A DNA stretch of 64,000 nt from Streptomyces pactum. GTDB lineage: Bacteria > Actinomycetota > Actinomycetes > Streptomycetales > Streptomycetaceae. The position numbers were made by a program, and so were the translations under genes. The stretch spans positions 2,728,001 to 2,792,000 of the forward strand of contig NZ_JACYXC010000001.1 in assembly GCF_016031615.1 (NCBI RefSeq), in the 5' to 3' direction. The notes beneath the pieces were generated by a model. It was not told where the DNA came from, ran no database searches, and saw nothing but the letters and a program-made list of their open reading frames with translations. Positions 1 to 8,481 of the stretch are shown one piece after another (the stretch's first letter is position 1; each line of letters opens with the position of its first letter).

Positions 1-1297
1 GGTCGATGGCGACCATCAGCGGGCCGTTGTAGCCGGGGCCGAAGCCCTCGCTGATCATGTCGTACGCCTGGCGCTTGGTGCTGGAGGTCGGCTGGTAGCC
101 GTCGTCCGGCAGGCCCAGCTCCAGGCTGGCGGCCGGCACCGCGGCGGCGCCCAGGCCGATCACGCCGATGAGCAGCACGGCCACCGGGCGCCGGAGTATG
201 GCGCGCGCCCAGCGGGTGCCCATGTTCGGCTTGTCGGACTTCTCCGGCGAGCCGGTGTCGGCCAGCCGCTGCCGGGCCTTCTTGCCGTAGACCCGCTTGC
301 CCGCGAAGCCCAGCAGTGCGGGGATCAGGCTGATGGCGATGAGGACGGCGATGACCACGGTGCTCGCGGCGGCCATGCCCATCTTCGTCAGCACCGGGAT
401 GTTGACGACCGCCAGGCCGACCAGGGCGATCACCACGGTGAGACCGGCGAAGACGACCGCGGAGCCGGCGGTGCCGACCGCCCGGCCGGCCGCCTCCTCG
501 TTCTCCCGGCCCTCGGCCAGTTCGGCGCGGTAGCGGGAGACGATGAACAGCGCGTAGTCGATGCCGACCGCGAGGCCGATCATCATCGCCAGGATCGAGG
601 TGGTGGACGACAGACCCAGCGTCGAGGCGAGTGCGGTGATCGAGGAGATACCGATGCCCACGCCGATCACCGCCGTCAGCAGCGGCATACCGGCGGCGAC
701 CAGCGAGCTGAAGGTGATGCCGAGGACGATCGCGGAGACGACCAGGCCGATGATCTCGGTGGTCCCGGTCTCGGGCATCTCCTCCAGCGCGTCACCGCCG
801 ATCTCCACCGTCAGCCCCGAGTCGCGGGCCTCCTCGCCCGCGTCCTTCAGGGCCTCCTTGGAGTCCTTGTCCAGCTCCATCGCGTTGACCTTGTACGAGA
901 CCAGGACGTACGCGGTGGTGCCGCCGTCCTTCGGACTCACGGCCCCGGTGGTGTACGGGTCGGCCACCGAGGCGATCTCGTCCGAGGTGGATTCGAGTTC
1001 CTTGATGACCTTGGCGACGACGGCCTTGTTCTCCGCGTCGTTCATGGACTCGCCCTTGGGGGCGCGGAAGACCACGCGCGCGGAGGCGCCGTCGGCGCTG
1101 GAGCCGGGGATCCGCTCCTCCAGCAGGTCGAAGGCCTTCTGGGCCTCCGTGCCGGGGATGGAGAACTCGTCGTTGGCGGGCGGGGTCGCGGTGCCGGCGC
1201 CGACACCGGCGACAGCGAGCAGCGCGACCCAGAACAACGCGACGAAGCGTCGTTTCTTGAAGGAGAAACGGCCTAGTTTGTAAAGGAACGTGGCCAC
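1..1297 (-). CDS. MMPL-family membrane transporter, 3' end outside window
   Basis: Partial gene: about 432 N-terminal residues are visible and the rest runs past base 1. It is an RND-type exporter of the MMPL family, which moves lipids or drugs using the proton gradient. The GTG start at 1297 gives an N-terminus ending in basic residues (SFKKRRF) followed by a first membrane helix, then a periplasmic loop, then the family-typical helix containing GLAVGIDYALFIVSRYR near residue 240 and further hydrophobic helices. Members are usually a little over 700 residues, so roughly 60% is here. A GGGAG lies upstream of the start. It is 152 bp downstream of a TetR gene on the same strand, which probably controls it. 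Substrate unknown. Confidence 0.88.
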   Translation of the reverse strand, partial: MATFLYKLGRFSFKKRRFVALFWVALLAVAGVGAGTATPPANDEFSIPGTEAQKAFDLLEERIPGSSADGASARVVFRAPKGESMNDAENKAVVAKVIKELESTSDEIASVADPYTTGAVSPKDGGTTAYVLVSYKVNAMELDKDSKEALKDAGEEARDSGLTVEIGGDALEEMPETGTTEIIGLVVSAIVLGITFSSLVAAGMPLLTAVIGVGIGISSITALASTLGLSSTTSILAMMIGLAVGIDYALFIVSRYRAELAEGRENEEAAGRAVGTAGSAVVFAGLTVVIALVGLAVVNIPVLTKMGMAAASTVVIAVLIAISLIPALLGFAGKRVYGKKARQRLADTGSPEKSDKPNMGTRWARAILRRPVAVLLIGVIGLGAAAVPAASLELGLPDDGYQPTSSTKRQAYDMISEGFGPGYNGPLMVAID

Positions 1298-1449
1298 GAG
1301 GACAGATGCTCCCGTCGGGTAGGGACTGGCAGTTGCGGAGACCACCCGGCGACGAGAGCGGCGCACCGGGGGCGTCTCTTGGTGCGGATGGAACCTGTAT
1401 GCGGTTGTCCGGCGCCGCGTGGGGACGTGGACGCCGTTGTGGGGAGGAC

Positions 1450-2055
1450 TCAGACTCCGAGGGCGGGGAGAACCACGGCGTCGATGTACGTGAGCAGGTA
1501 GTCGGGGTCGGCCGGTTCGCCGTCGATCAGCGGCCGGGCGACGAACGCGCCGCAGATCATGTGCGGCACGTAGTTCAGGGCCGGGCGGTCCGCGGCGACC
1601 TCACCGCGGTCCACGGCACGCTTCAACGTCTGGTCGAGGGCGGCCATCTCCGGGGCGACGAGCAACTCCCGGAGCGCCTGGTGGAGGTCGGGGTTCTGGT
1701 GCGCGGCCTGGGCCAGCGCGCGCATCAGCGCCGCGTCCTGTTCGGGTCGTTCCCTGCCCCAGAGCACCACCTCACGCAGATCGCCGCGGAGCGATCCGGT
1801 GTTGATCTGCTGCAGCGACACGGGTTTGGTGTTCCGCAGCGCGGTCGCCACCAGCTGCGGCTTGCTCTTCCACTGCCGGTAGAGTGTCGCCTTGCTGGAC
1901 CGCGTGCGCGCCGCCACGGCATCCATCGTGAGGCTCTCGTAGCCGACCTCCGCGAGGAGGTCCACCACGGCCTCGTACAGCTCGTTCTCCCGCTCGGGGG
2001 TGAGCCGGGTGCGCCGCGAGGGCGTCGTCTCCACCGAGCCGTCATCCGTACGCAT
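1450..2055 (-). CDS. TetR/AcrR-family transcriptional regulator
   Basis: 201 residues. The N-terminal helix-turn-helix covers about residues 18-65, with the typical LTMDAVAARTRSSKATLYRQW pattern split as LTMDAVAART plus SSKATLYRQW. The C-terminal half is a TetR ligand-binding domain with the sequence HMICGAFVARPL. The start at 2055 is preferred over an in-frame codon at 2076 because GGAGG lies 8 nt before it. The gene precedes the MMPL exporter on the same strand, and the space upstream holds repeated CGAAAC/GTTTCG palindromes. A repressor of itself and the exporter is therefore likely. The ligand cannot be told from sequence. Confidence 0.9.
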   Translation of the reverse strand: MRTDDGSVETTPSRRTRLTPERENELYEAVVDLLAEVGYESLTMDAVAARTRSSKATLYRQWKSKPQLVATALRNTKPVSLQQINTGSLRGDLREVVLWGRERPEQDAALMRALAQAAHQNPDLHQALRELLVAPEMAALDQTLKRAVDRGEVAADRPALNYVPHMICGAFVARPLIDGEPADPDYLLTYIDAVVLPALGV

Positions 2056-2085
2056 CGCACACACCTCCCACCGCAACTGTCGGAA

Positions 2086-2145
2086 CGAAACCGTTTCGTA
2101 CAGCTACAAGCCTACGATACGACGTATCGAAACGACGCGGTTTCG
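2086..2145. promoter_or_regulatory. Cluster of TetR-operator-like palindromes
   Basis: Three inverted repeats lie between the TetR gene and the tricorn-type gene. CGAAAC-C-GTTTCG is at 2086-2098, CGATACG-A-CGTATCG at 2115-2129, and CGAAAC-N6-GTTTCG at 2128-2145. The same half-site appears in two spacings. Position and symmetry fit operators of the adjacent TetR regulator. Because the region also precedes the tricorn-type gene, that gene could be co-regulated. Confidence 0.55.
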
Positions 2146-2205
2146 GTCGTGTTCTCTGTCACAGAACGAGTTGCCGCGGGCCGTCGGTCCCGAAAGCATG
2201 GACCC

Positions 2206-5200
2206 GTGAGCGCCTATCTCCGGTTCCCCCATCTCCATGGCGACCTGCTCTGCTTCGCTGCCGAGGACGATCTGTGGGTGGCCCCGCTGGCCGCCGACGG
2301 CGGACCACCCGGACGGGCCTGGCGGCTGACCGTCGACCGCACCCGCGTCGGCCACCCCCGCTTCTCCCCCGACGGCAGCCGGATCGCCTTCACCACCTGG
2401 CGCAGCCTGGACCCGGAGGTCCACCTGGTCCCGGTGGAGGGCGGCCCGGCCCGCCGGCTGACCTACTGGGGCAGCACCGACGCGCGGGTGTGCGGCTGGA
2501 CCCCGCCGGACGAACAGGGCGAGTCCCAGATCCTCGCCGTCTCCTCCCACGACCAGCCGTTCTCGTACTTCTCCTGGGCCTACACGCTGCCCACCGACGG
2601 GAGCCCCGGCGGGCGGCTCCCGTGGGGACCGGTCTCCGACATCGCGGTGGGGCACGTGGACGGCGAGCGCCGCACCCTGCTGCTGACCGGGAAGCCGCCG
2701 CACGAACCGGCCTCCTGGAAGCGGTACCGGGGCGGCGCGATGGGCCGCATGTGGCTGCACGGCACCCGGCTGCTGCCGGACCTGTACGGACACCTGGACT
2801 CGGTGATGTTCGTGGGCGGCGGCACCACCGGCCGGCCCGTCCGGATCGCCTTCCTCTCCGACCACGAGGGGATCGGCAACCTCTACTCCTGCCTGCCCGA
2901 CGGCTCCGACCTGCGCCGCCACACCGACCACGCGGACTTCTACGCCCGGCACGCCTCCACCGACGGCTCCCGGGTGGTCTACCAGTGCGCGGGGGAGCTG
3001 TGGCTGGTCGACGACTTCGGCCCGGACGCCGTACCGCGCCGGCTGGAGGTACGGCTGGGCGGCCCGCGGGTGGGGCGGCGCACGTACCAGGTCCCGGCCG
3101 CCGCGCACATCGACTCGCTCTCGGTGGACACCACCGGCCGGGCGAGCGCGGTGGGCGTGCGCGGCAGCCTGTACTGGCTCACCCACCGCGACGGCCCGGC
3201 CCGCTCCATCGCCGACGTCCCCGGGGTGCGCATCCGGCTGCCGGAGATGCTGGGCGCCACCGGGCGGGTCGCCTACATCACCGACGCCGAGGGCGAGGAC
3301 GCCATCGAGATCGCCTACCTGCCCCGGGCGAGCGGGCAGCGGCAGCCCCGCCGGGTGGCGGCCGGGAAGCTCGGCCGGGTCCACGAGCTGCTGGCCTCAC
3401 CGGACGGCCGGCAGCTGGCGGTGGCCTCGCACGACGGACGGCTGCTGCTGGTGCCGGTCGACGCCGACGACGAGACGGTCGCGCCCACCGCGGGGACCGG
3501 TGGGGAGACGGGCGGCGCAGCGGCGGCCGCCCCGGCCGGCGCCACCCGCTACGGGCCCCCGGCCGGGGAGACCGGCGACGGCGGGACCGGGGAGACCGGC
3601 ACCGGGACCGGGACCGGGGGGACCGAGGACGGGCCGGGCGACGGCACGGCCGGGCCGGCGGGCGCCGCCAGGCCGGACGCCGGACAGGACACCGGGGCCG
3701 GCGCCGGACGGGACACCGGGACGCCCGGGGAGACCGGCGACGGCGCGGCCGGGAAGGCGGCCGGGGAGGCGCCCGGAGCGGCGGGCACCGGGCCGGGCGA
3801 CGGCGCGGCCGGGGACACCCCGGAAACCGGAGGGGCCGAGGGGGCCGAGGGGAGCGACGGCACCGAGGGGGCCGACGGCGTGGTGGAGCTGATCCGCTCG
3901 ACCAACGGCCCGGTGCGCGACCTGGCGTTCTCCCCCGACTCCGGCTGGCTGGCCTGGTCCCACCCCGGCATCGGGCGGTCGCTGCGCCAGATCAAGATCG
4001 CCCGGCTGTCGGACCGGACGGTGGTGGACGTCACCAACGGCCGGTTCGAGGACGAGCAGCCGGTGTTCACCCGGGACGGACGCTATCTGGCGTTCCTGTC
4101 CTGGCGCGGCTTCGACCCGGTCTACGACGTGCACACCGGCGACCTGTCGTTCCCGCTGGGCTGCCGCCCGTACCTGGTCCCGCTCTCCTCCACCACCCCG
4201 TCGCCGTTCGCCCTCTCCCCCGAGGGGCGGCCGGCGGCCGGCGGGCTGGACCCGGACGACTGGGGGGCGCCGCGCACCGACCCGGGGCTCGCCGGGGGCG
4301 CGGACGGCACGGTGATGGTCGAGGTGGAGGGCCTGGCCAGCCGGGTGACGGCGTTCCCGGTGGCCGCCTCCAAGTACTCCGCCCTCCATCCGGTGAGCGG
4401 CGGCGGGCTGGTCTGGCTGCGCTGGCCGATCTCCGGGGCGCTGGGCGAGACGTTCGCCAACCCGGCCGACACCACCGGCCGCCCCACCCTGGAGCACTTC
4501 GACCTGGTCAAGGCCAAGCGCACCGAACTCACCCGGGAGGTCGACTGGTTCCAGGTGAGCGGCGACGGCACCCGGCTGGTGATCCACGACGACGGCGAAC
4601 TGCGCTCGGTGCCGGCCACCGAGCCCACCGACGCCGAGTCCACCGTCTACATCGACATGCGGCGCATCCTGCACCAGGTCGACCCGGCCGCCGAGTGGCG
4701 CCAGGCGTACGAGGAGGCGGGACGCATCGTCCGCGCCTACTTCTGGGAGCCGGGCATGGGCGGCGTGGACTGGGACGGGGTGCTGGAGCAGTACCGGCCG
4801 CTGGTCGAACGCGTCGCCTCCCCCGACGAGTTCGCCGATCTGCTGCGCGAGGTGATGGGCGAGCTGGGCACCTCGCACGCGTACGTCCAGCCGGCCCGGC
4901 GCAACGAGGGACCGCGCCACTACCAGCGCCCCATCGGCCTGCTCGGCGCCAACTTCGTCCGAGCCAAGGACGGCTCGTGGGCCGTCGCCCGCATCCTGCC
5001 GGGCGAGTCCTCCGATTCCCGGGCCCGCTCCCCGCTGGCCGGCACCGGGATCCGCGAGGGCTCGGTGCTCACCCATGTGGACGGGCGGCCGGTGGACCCG
5101 GTGGCCGGCCCGTACCCGCTGCTGGCGGCGGCCGGCGGCACCACCGTGGAGCTGACCTTCGCCACCCCGGACCGCAGCCACTCCCGCCGGGTGGCGGTGG

Positions 5201-5916
5201 TGCCGCTCATCGACGAACGGCCGCTGCGCTACCAGTACTGGGTGGCCAAGCGCCGCGAGGTGGTCCGGGAGCTGAGCGGCGGCAAGTGCGGCTACCTGCA
5301 CATCCCGGACATGGGCGGTTCCGGCTGGGCGCAGTTCAACCGGGACCTGCGCCGCGAGATGTCGCTGCCCGCGCTCATCGTGGACGTCCGCGGCAACGCC
5401 GGCGGCAACATCAGCGAACTGGTGGTGGAGAAGCTCACCCGCACCGTGATGGGCTGGGACCTCACCCGGAACGCCGAGCCGGTGTCGTACACCAGCAACG
5501 CCCCGCGCGGCCCGATCGTGGCGATCGCCGACGAGATGACCTCCTCCGACGGCGACATGATCACCGCCGCGTTCCGGCTGCTGGGCATCGGCCCGGTGGT
5601 GGGGCTGCGGACCTGGGGCGGGGTGGTCGGGATGACCGGCCGGCACCGGCTGGGCGACGGCTCCTCGATCACCGTCCCGATGAACGCCGCCTGGTTCGAC
5701 GCCTACGGCTGGGGCGTGGAGAACCACGGGGTGGAGCCGGACATCGAGGTGGAACGCACCCCGCTGGACTGGGCCGAGGGCCGCCACAAGCAGATGGACG
5801 ACGCGGTGCGGATCGCCCTGGACCTGCTGGAGCGGCACGGCGCCGCCACCCCGCCGGACTACTCCGCGGTACCGGACCGCCGGCGCCCCAAGCTGCCGCC
5901 CCGCAACGGCGGTTGA
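2206..5916 (+). CDS. Tricorn-type serine protease (S41 family)
   Basis: 1236 residues from GTG 2206, where homology begins (SAYLRFPHLHGDLLCF). The frame extends upstream to 1306, but that part is antisense to the TetR gene. Tricorn proteases are large cytosolic peptidases that degrade oligopeptides made by the proteasome. The order is N-terminal beta-propeller repeats (to about residue 830), a tricorn C1 region with GTSHAY (Ser890-His891), a PDZ-like segment and an S41 core. The core has nucleophile Ser1114 in TSSDGD and Glu1172 in GVENHG. These match the family's Ser-His / Ser / Glu set. Odd: a 130-residue Gly/Thr/Ala/Asp-rich low-complexity insert at about residues 427-559 within the propeller. 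A strong hairpin follows the gene. Confidence 0.92.
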   Translation: MSAYLRFPHLHGDLLCFAAEDDLWVAPLAADGGPPGRAWRLTVDRTRVGHPRFSPDGSRIAFTTWRSLDPEVHLVPVEGGPARRLTYWGSTDARVCGWTPPDEQGESQILAVSSHDQPFSYFSWAYTLPTDGSPGGRLPWGPVSDIAVGHVDGERRTLLLTGKPPHEPASWKRYRGGAMGRMWLHGTRLLPDLYGHLDSVMFVGGGTTGRPVRIAFLSDHEGIGNLYSCLPDGSDLRRHTDHADFYARHASTDGSRVVYQCAGELWLVDDFGPDAVPRRLEVRLGGPRVGRRTYQVPAAAHIDSLSVDTTGRASAVGVRGSLYWLTHRDGPARSIADVPGVRIRLPEMLGATGRVAYITDAEGEDAIEIAYLPRASGQRQPRRVAAGKLGRVHELLASPDGRQLAVASHDGRLLLVPVDADDETVAPTAGTGGETGGAAAAAPAGATRYGPPAGETGDGGTGETGTGTGTGGTEDGPGDGTAGPAGAARPDAGQDTGAGAGRDTGTPGETGDGAAGKAAGEAPGAAGTGPGDGAAGDTPETGGAEGAEGSDGTEGADGVVELIRSTNGPVRDLAFSPDSGWLAWSHPGIGRSLRQIKIARLSDRTVVDVTNGRFEDEQPVFTRDGRYLAFLSWRGFDPVYDVHTGDLSFPLGCRPYLVPLSSTTPSPFALSPEGRPAAGGLDPDDWGAPRTDPGLAGGADGTVMVEVEGLASRVTAFPVAASKYSALHPVSGGGLVWLRWPISGALGETFANPADTTGRPTLEHFDLVKAKRTELTREVDWFQVSGDGTRLVIHDDGELRSVPATEPTDAESTVYIDMRRILHQVDPAAEWRQAYEEAGRIVRAYFWEPGMGGVDWDGVLEQYRPLVERVASPDEFADLLREVMGELGTSHAYVQPARRNEGPRHYQRPIGLLGANFVRAKDGSWAVARILPGESSDSRARSPLAGTGIREGSVLTHVDGRPVDPVAGPYPLLAAAGGTTVELTFATPDRSHSRRVAVVPLIDERPLRYQYWVAKRREVVRELSGGKCGYLHIPDMGGSGWAQFNRDLRREMSLPALIVDVRGNAGGNISELVVEKLTRTVMGWDLTRNAEPVSYTSNAPRGPIVAIADEMTSSDGDMITAAFRLLGIGPVVGLRTWGGVVGMTGRHRLGDGSSITVPMNAAWFDAYGWGVENHGVEPDIEVERTPLDWAEGRHKQMDDAVRIALDLLERHGAATPPDYSAVPDRRRPKLPPRNGG

Positions 5917-6108
5917 GCCGGGCCACGGCGGTCGGCCGGCGGGAGCGGGTGACCGCGGCGAGCGGGTGACCGCGGCGGCGCGGTGCCGGCGGCGCGGGGA
6001 TCACGGGAGGGGCTCGCGGTGCCGGAGAACCGCCGGCCATGCGCGCCGGGCACACAAGCCCCGGGGTGCGCGCGTGGGCGGACGCTCCGGAACGCGGGAC
6101 GACGCGCG

Positions 6109-6141
6109 CGAGGGGCGCACCCGGTGCGGGTGCGCCCCTCG
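6109..6141. terminator. Bidirectional terminator hairpin
   Basis: A perfect 14-bp stem (arms 6109-6122 and 6128-6141, 5-nt loop) lies between the convergent tricorn-type gene and the small protein gene at 6167. There is no U-tract, as is common in Streptomyces. Confidence 0.75.
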
Positions 6142-6166
6142 GTTCCGTCCCCGGGAAGACCCGGGG

Positions 6167-6349
6167 TCAGAAGTCGAGTTCGTCCTGGGCGTCGTCACGG
6201 CCGCGGCGCGCGTCGTCGCCGCGCTGCTGCCGCTCGCCCTGGCGCTCCTCCTTCTGCTGCCGGCCGCGCTGCTTGGCCTGCTCGGCGGCCTTCCGGGCCT
6301 GCTCCTTGGCCTGCTGCGCCTTGCCCTGCATCTGGTCCTTGATGCCCAT
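6167..6349 (-). CDS. Small highly charged hydrophilic protein
   Basis: 60 residues, starting MGIKDQMQGKAQQAKEQA and ending in DDAQDELDF. It is almost wholly Lys/Arg/Gln/Glu/Asp/Ala, without hydrophobic segments, and is probably helical or disordered. ATG 6349 is chosen because GAGGAG lies about 8 nt upstream; the frame continues back to 6418 without a better ribosome site. The KDQMQGKAQQAKE start vaguely recalls CsbD-like stress proteins, but this is not enough for assignment. A terminator lies just after it. Function unknown. Confidence 0.7.
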   Translation of the reverse strand: MGIKDQMQGKAQQAKEQARKAAEQAKQRGRQQKEERQGERQQRGDDARRGRDDAQDELDF

Positions 6350-6490
6350 GACGTCACTCCTCGTGGGTCCTAGAGGTTGGGCCTCGACCAGCCTGTCACG
6401 CCCGGACAAGGATCGCATTTCGGGCAGCAGACGGGGGGGTTGGAGCGGCCGGGACCTCTCCGCGACGCGCGGTCGGTGACGCGGCGGAGG

Positions 6491-7378
6491 TCAGCGGCGA
6501 CGCCCGGTGCGCTCCTCCTCGTCCGCCGCGCCGCCGGCCCCCACCAGGCCCGTGGAGATCGCGCCGAGACGCGGTTCGAAGCGCCGCATCTCGCGCCGCC
6601 CGACGGTGGCGATGAGCCCGGGGACGGCGCCGCGCACCGACTGCATGCCGCGCAGCCACCACTGCGCGTACACATGGGGCGACCGCCGCTCGATGCCGGC
6701 GACGATCCGGTCCACGGCCGGGCCCAGCGGGTAGGTGCGGTTGGCCGGCCACGGCAGCCGCTGCCGCAGCTCGCGCATCACCTCGTCCCGGTCGGCGCCG
6801 CGCACCATGTCGGTGTCGGTCCAGCTGAGGTAGCCGACGCCGACCCGTACGCCCTGGTGGGCCACCTCGGCGCGGAGGCTGTGCGCGAACGCCTCCACCC
6901 CGGACTTGGAGGCGCAGTAGGCGCTCATCATGGGTGCCGGGGTGAGCGCGGCCAGCGAGGCGATCTGGAGGAAGTAGCCGCGGGCGGCGGTCAGGGCGGG
7001 CAGGAAGGCGCGGGCGGTGACCGCCCCGCCGATGAGGTTGACCTCGATCACCCGCCGCCAGGCCACCGGGTCGGAGGCGGCGAACGGGCCGCCCGCGGCC
7101 ACTCCGGCGTTGGCGACGAGGATGTCCACCGCGCCGAACCGGTCCGTCACCTCGGCGGCGACCCGGGCCATCGCCTCGTGGTCGGTGACGTCGGCGTGCC
7201 AGTACGCCGAGTCGGTGTGCAGCCCCGCCGAGACGTTCTTCAGCTCCTCCGGCTCCAGGCCGACCAGGGCCAGCCGGGCGCCGCGCGCGGACAGTTTGCG
7301 GGCGAGCAGCTCGCCCACGCCGCGTGCCGCCCCGGTCACCACGGCCACCTGGCCGTCCAGGTTCCTGCGTGCGCTCAT
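6491..7378 (-). CDS. Short-chain dehydrogenase/reductase, SadH-like
   Basis: 295 residues. A Rossmann fold opens with TGAARGVG (residues 15-22, NAD(P) binding), and NAG is at about 90-92. The catalytic Ser141, Tyr154 and Lys158 (YCASK) are all present. A 40-residue C-terminal tail extends past the normal SDR core. It is last in a three-gene operon: its ATG overlaps the stop of the hydrolase gene by 4 nt. With a Baeyer-Villiger-type monooxygenase and an alpha/beta hydrolase upstream, it probably oxidises an alcohol to the ketone or aldehyde used by the monooxygenase. The order recalls the mycobacterial mymA-lipR-sadH genes. Confidence 0.88.
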   Translation of the reverse strand: MSARRNLDGQVAVVTGAARGVGELLARKLSARGARLALVGLEPEELKNVSAGLHTDSAYWHADVTDHEAMARVAAEVTDRFGAVDILVANAGVAAGGPFAASDPVAWRRVIEVNLIGGAVTARAFLPALTAARGYFLQIASLAALTPAPMMSAYCASKSGVEAFAHSLRAEVAHQGVRVGVGYLSWTDTDMVRGADRDEVMRELRQRLPWPANRTYPLGPAVDRIVAGIERRSPHVYAQWWLRGMQSVRGAVPGLIATVGRREMRRFEPRLGAISTGLVGAGGAADEEERTGRRR

Positions 7379-8481
7379 GCGGTGGTCTCCTTCGCTCCGC
7401 CGGCCGCTTCCGGTGCCGGGGTGGCTCGTGTCGGGTCCGCGGGGCCGCCGGCGGCCCGGCCGGTCCCCGCCGGTGCCGGGCCGGCGGTACCGGCGTCCGT
7501 GTCCGGGGCCCCGGGCCGGGCGTCCGCGGCGGGGGCCAGGTGGTCGCGGACCAGCCGGCGCAGGCCGTCGCTGATCGCCGCCGGGTCCTCGACGGGGGTC
7601 ATGTGGCCCAGCCCGGGCAGTTCGGTCAGCCCGGCGCACCGCGGCAGCCGGGCGGCGAGGGAGCGCGCGTGCCGGACGGGGGTGAGGCGGTCGGCGGTGC
7701 CCTGGATCACCAGGGTGGGCACGGTGAGCGCGGCCACCCCCGTGTCCAGGTCCAGTCCGGACAGCACCCGTCCCCAGTCCGCGCGCACCCGGCGCGGGCA
7801 GGCGTGCACGATCCGCGCGCATGCGGCGACCATGGCCGGCGTCGCGTCTGGGCCCAGGGTGGCGTACCGCAGCGCCCGCAGGGTCAGCGGGGTGACCGGG
7901 CCCAGCGGGGCCCTGGAGTGCAGCAGCAGCCGGGTCAGCAGGGTCCGCGGCCGGCCGGCGCGCAGCGGCCAGACCGTGGAGCCGGCGGCCAGCGTGGAGC
8001 TGCCGGTGCTGCACAGCAGGACCGCGGCGGCGTGCTCGCGGAAGAGCGGCCGGGTGGCGGCGGCCATCACCGTCATCCCGCCCATGGAGTGGCCGCCGAG
8101 CACCGCCCGCCGGCCGGGTTCCAGGGTGGCGGTGAGCACCGCCACCAGGTCGTCGGCGAGGGCGTCGGTGGAGCACCCGCCGGGCCCGGCGGCCGGGCTG
8201 CGGCCGTGGCCGCGCTGGTCGTAGAGCACCACCCGGTGGTCGGGCAGCAGGGCGCGGACGACCGGGCCCCAGAAGGCGGTGGAGCAGGTCCAGCCGTGGG
8301 CCAGGACGACGGTGGGCGCGTCGTCGGGGCCGTGCACCTCCACGTGGAGCCGGGCGCCGTCGGCGGAGGTGACGGTCAGCTCGCGGGCGGGCACCGGCGG
8401 CGCGTACGGGCCGGTCAGGCCGTGGGGACGGGGGCGGCGGGCGGCGCGGGCGGCGGCGCCGCGCGGACGGGCCGGGTTCAC
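7375..8481 (-). CDS. Alpha/beta-fold hydrolase
   Basis: 368 residues. The hydrolase core has an oxyanion-hole HGW (62-64), nucleophile elbow GGHSMGG with Ser132, an acid in GTADRL and a terminal catalytic His in GLGHM. About 60 Ala/Pro/Gly/Thr-rich residues follow the core and are probably disordered. The GTG start at 8481 overlaps the monooxygenase stop (GTGA) with GGAGG 7 nt upstream, and its own stop overlaps the SDR start. Both junctions indicate translational coupling. Likely role: cleaving the ester made by the monooxygenase. Confidence 0.88.
   Translation of the reverse strand: MNPARPRGAAARAARRPRPHGLTGPYAPPVPARELTVTSADGARLHVEVHGPDDAPTVVLAHGWTCSTAFWGPVVRALLPDHRVVLYDQRGHGRSPAAGPGGCSTDALADDLVAVLTATLEPGRRAVLGGHSMGGMTVMAAATRPLFREHAAAVLLCSTGSSTLAAGSTVWPLRAGRPRTLLTRLLLHSRAPLGPVTPLTLRALRYATLGPDATPAMVAACARIVHACPRRVRADWGRVLSGLDLDTGVAALTVPTLVIQGTADRLTPVRHARSLAARLPRCAGLTELPGLGHMTPVEDPAAISDGLRRLVRDHLAPAADARPGAPDTDAGTAGPAPAGTGRAAGGPADPTRATPAPEAAGGAKETTA

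Noticed and set aside
1306..2205. Upstream extension of the tricorn-type reading frame
   Set aside because: It is antisense to the TetR gene and the operator region; family homology begins at GTG 2206.
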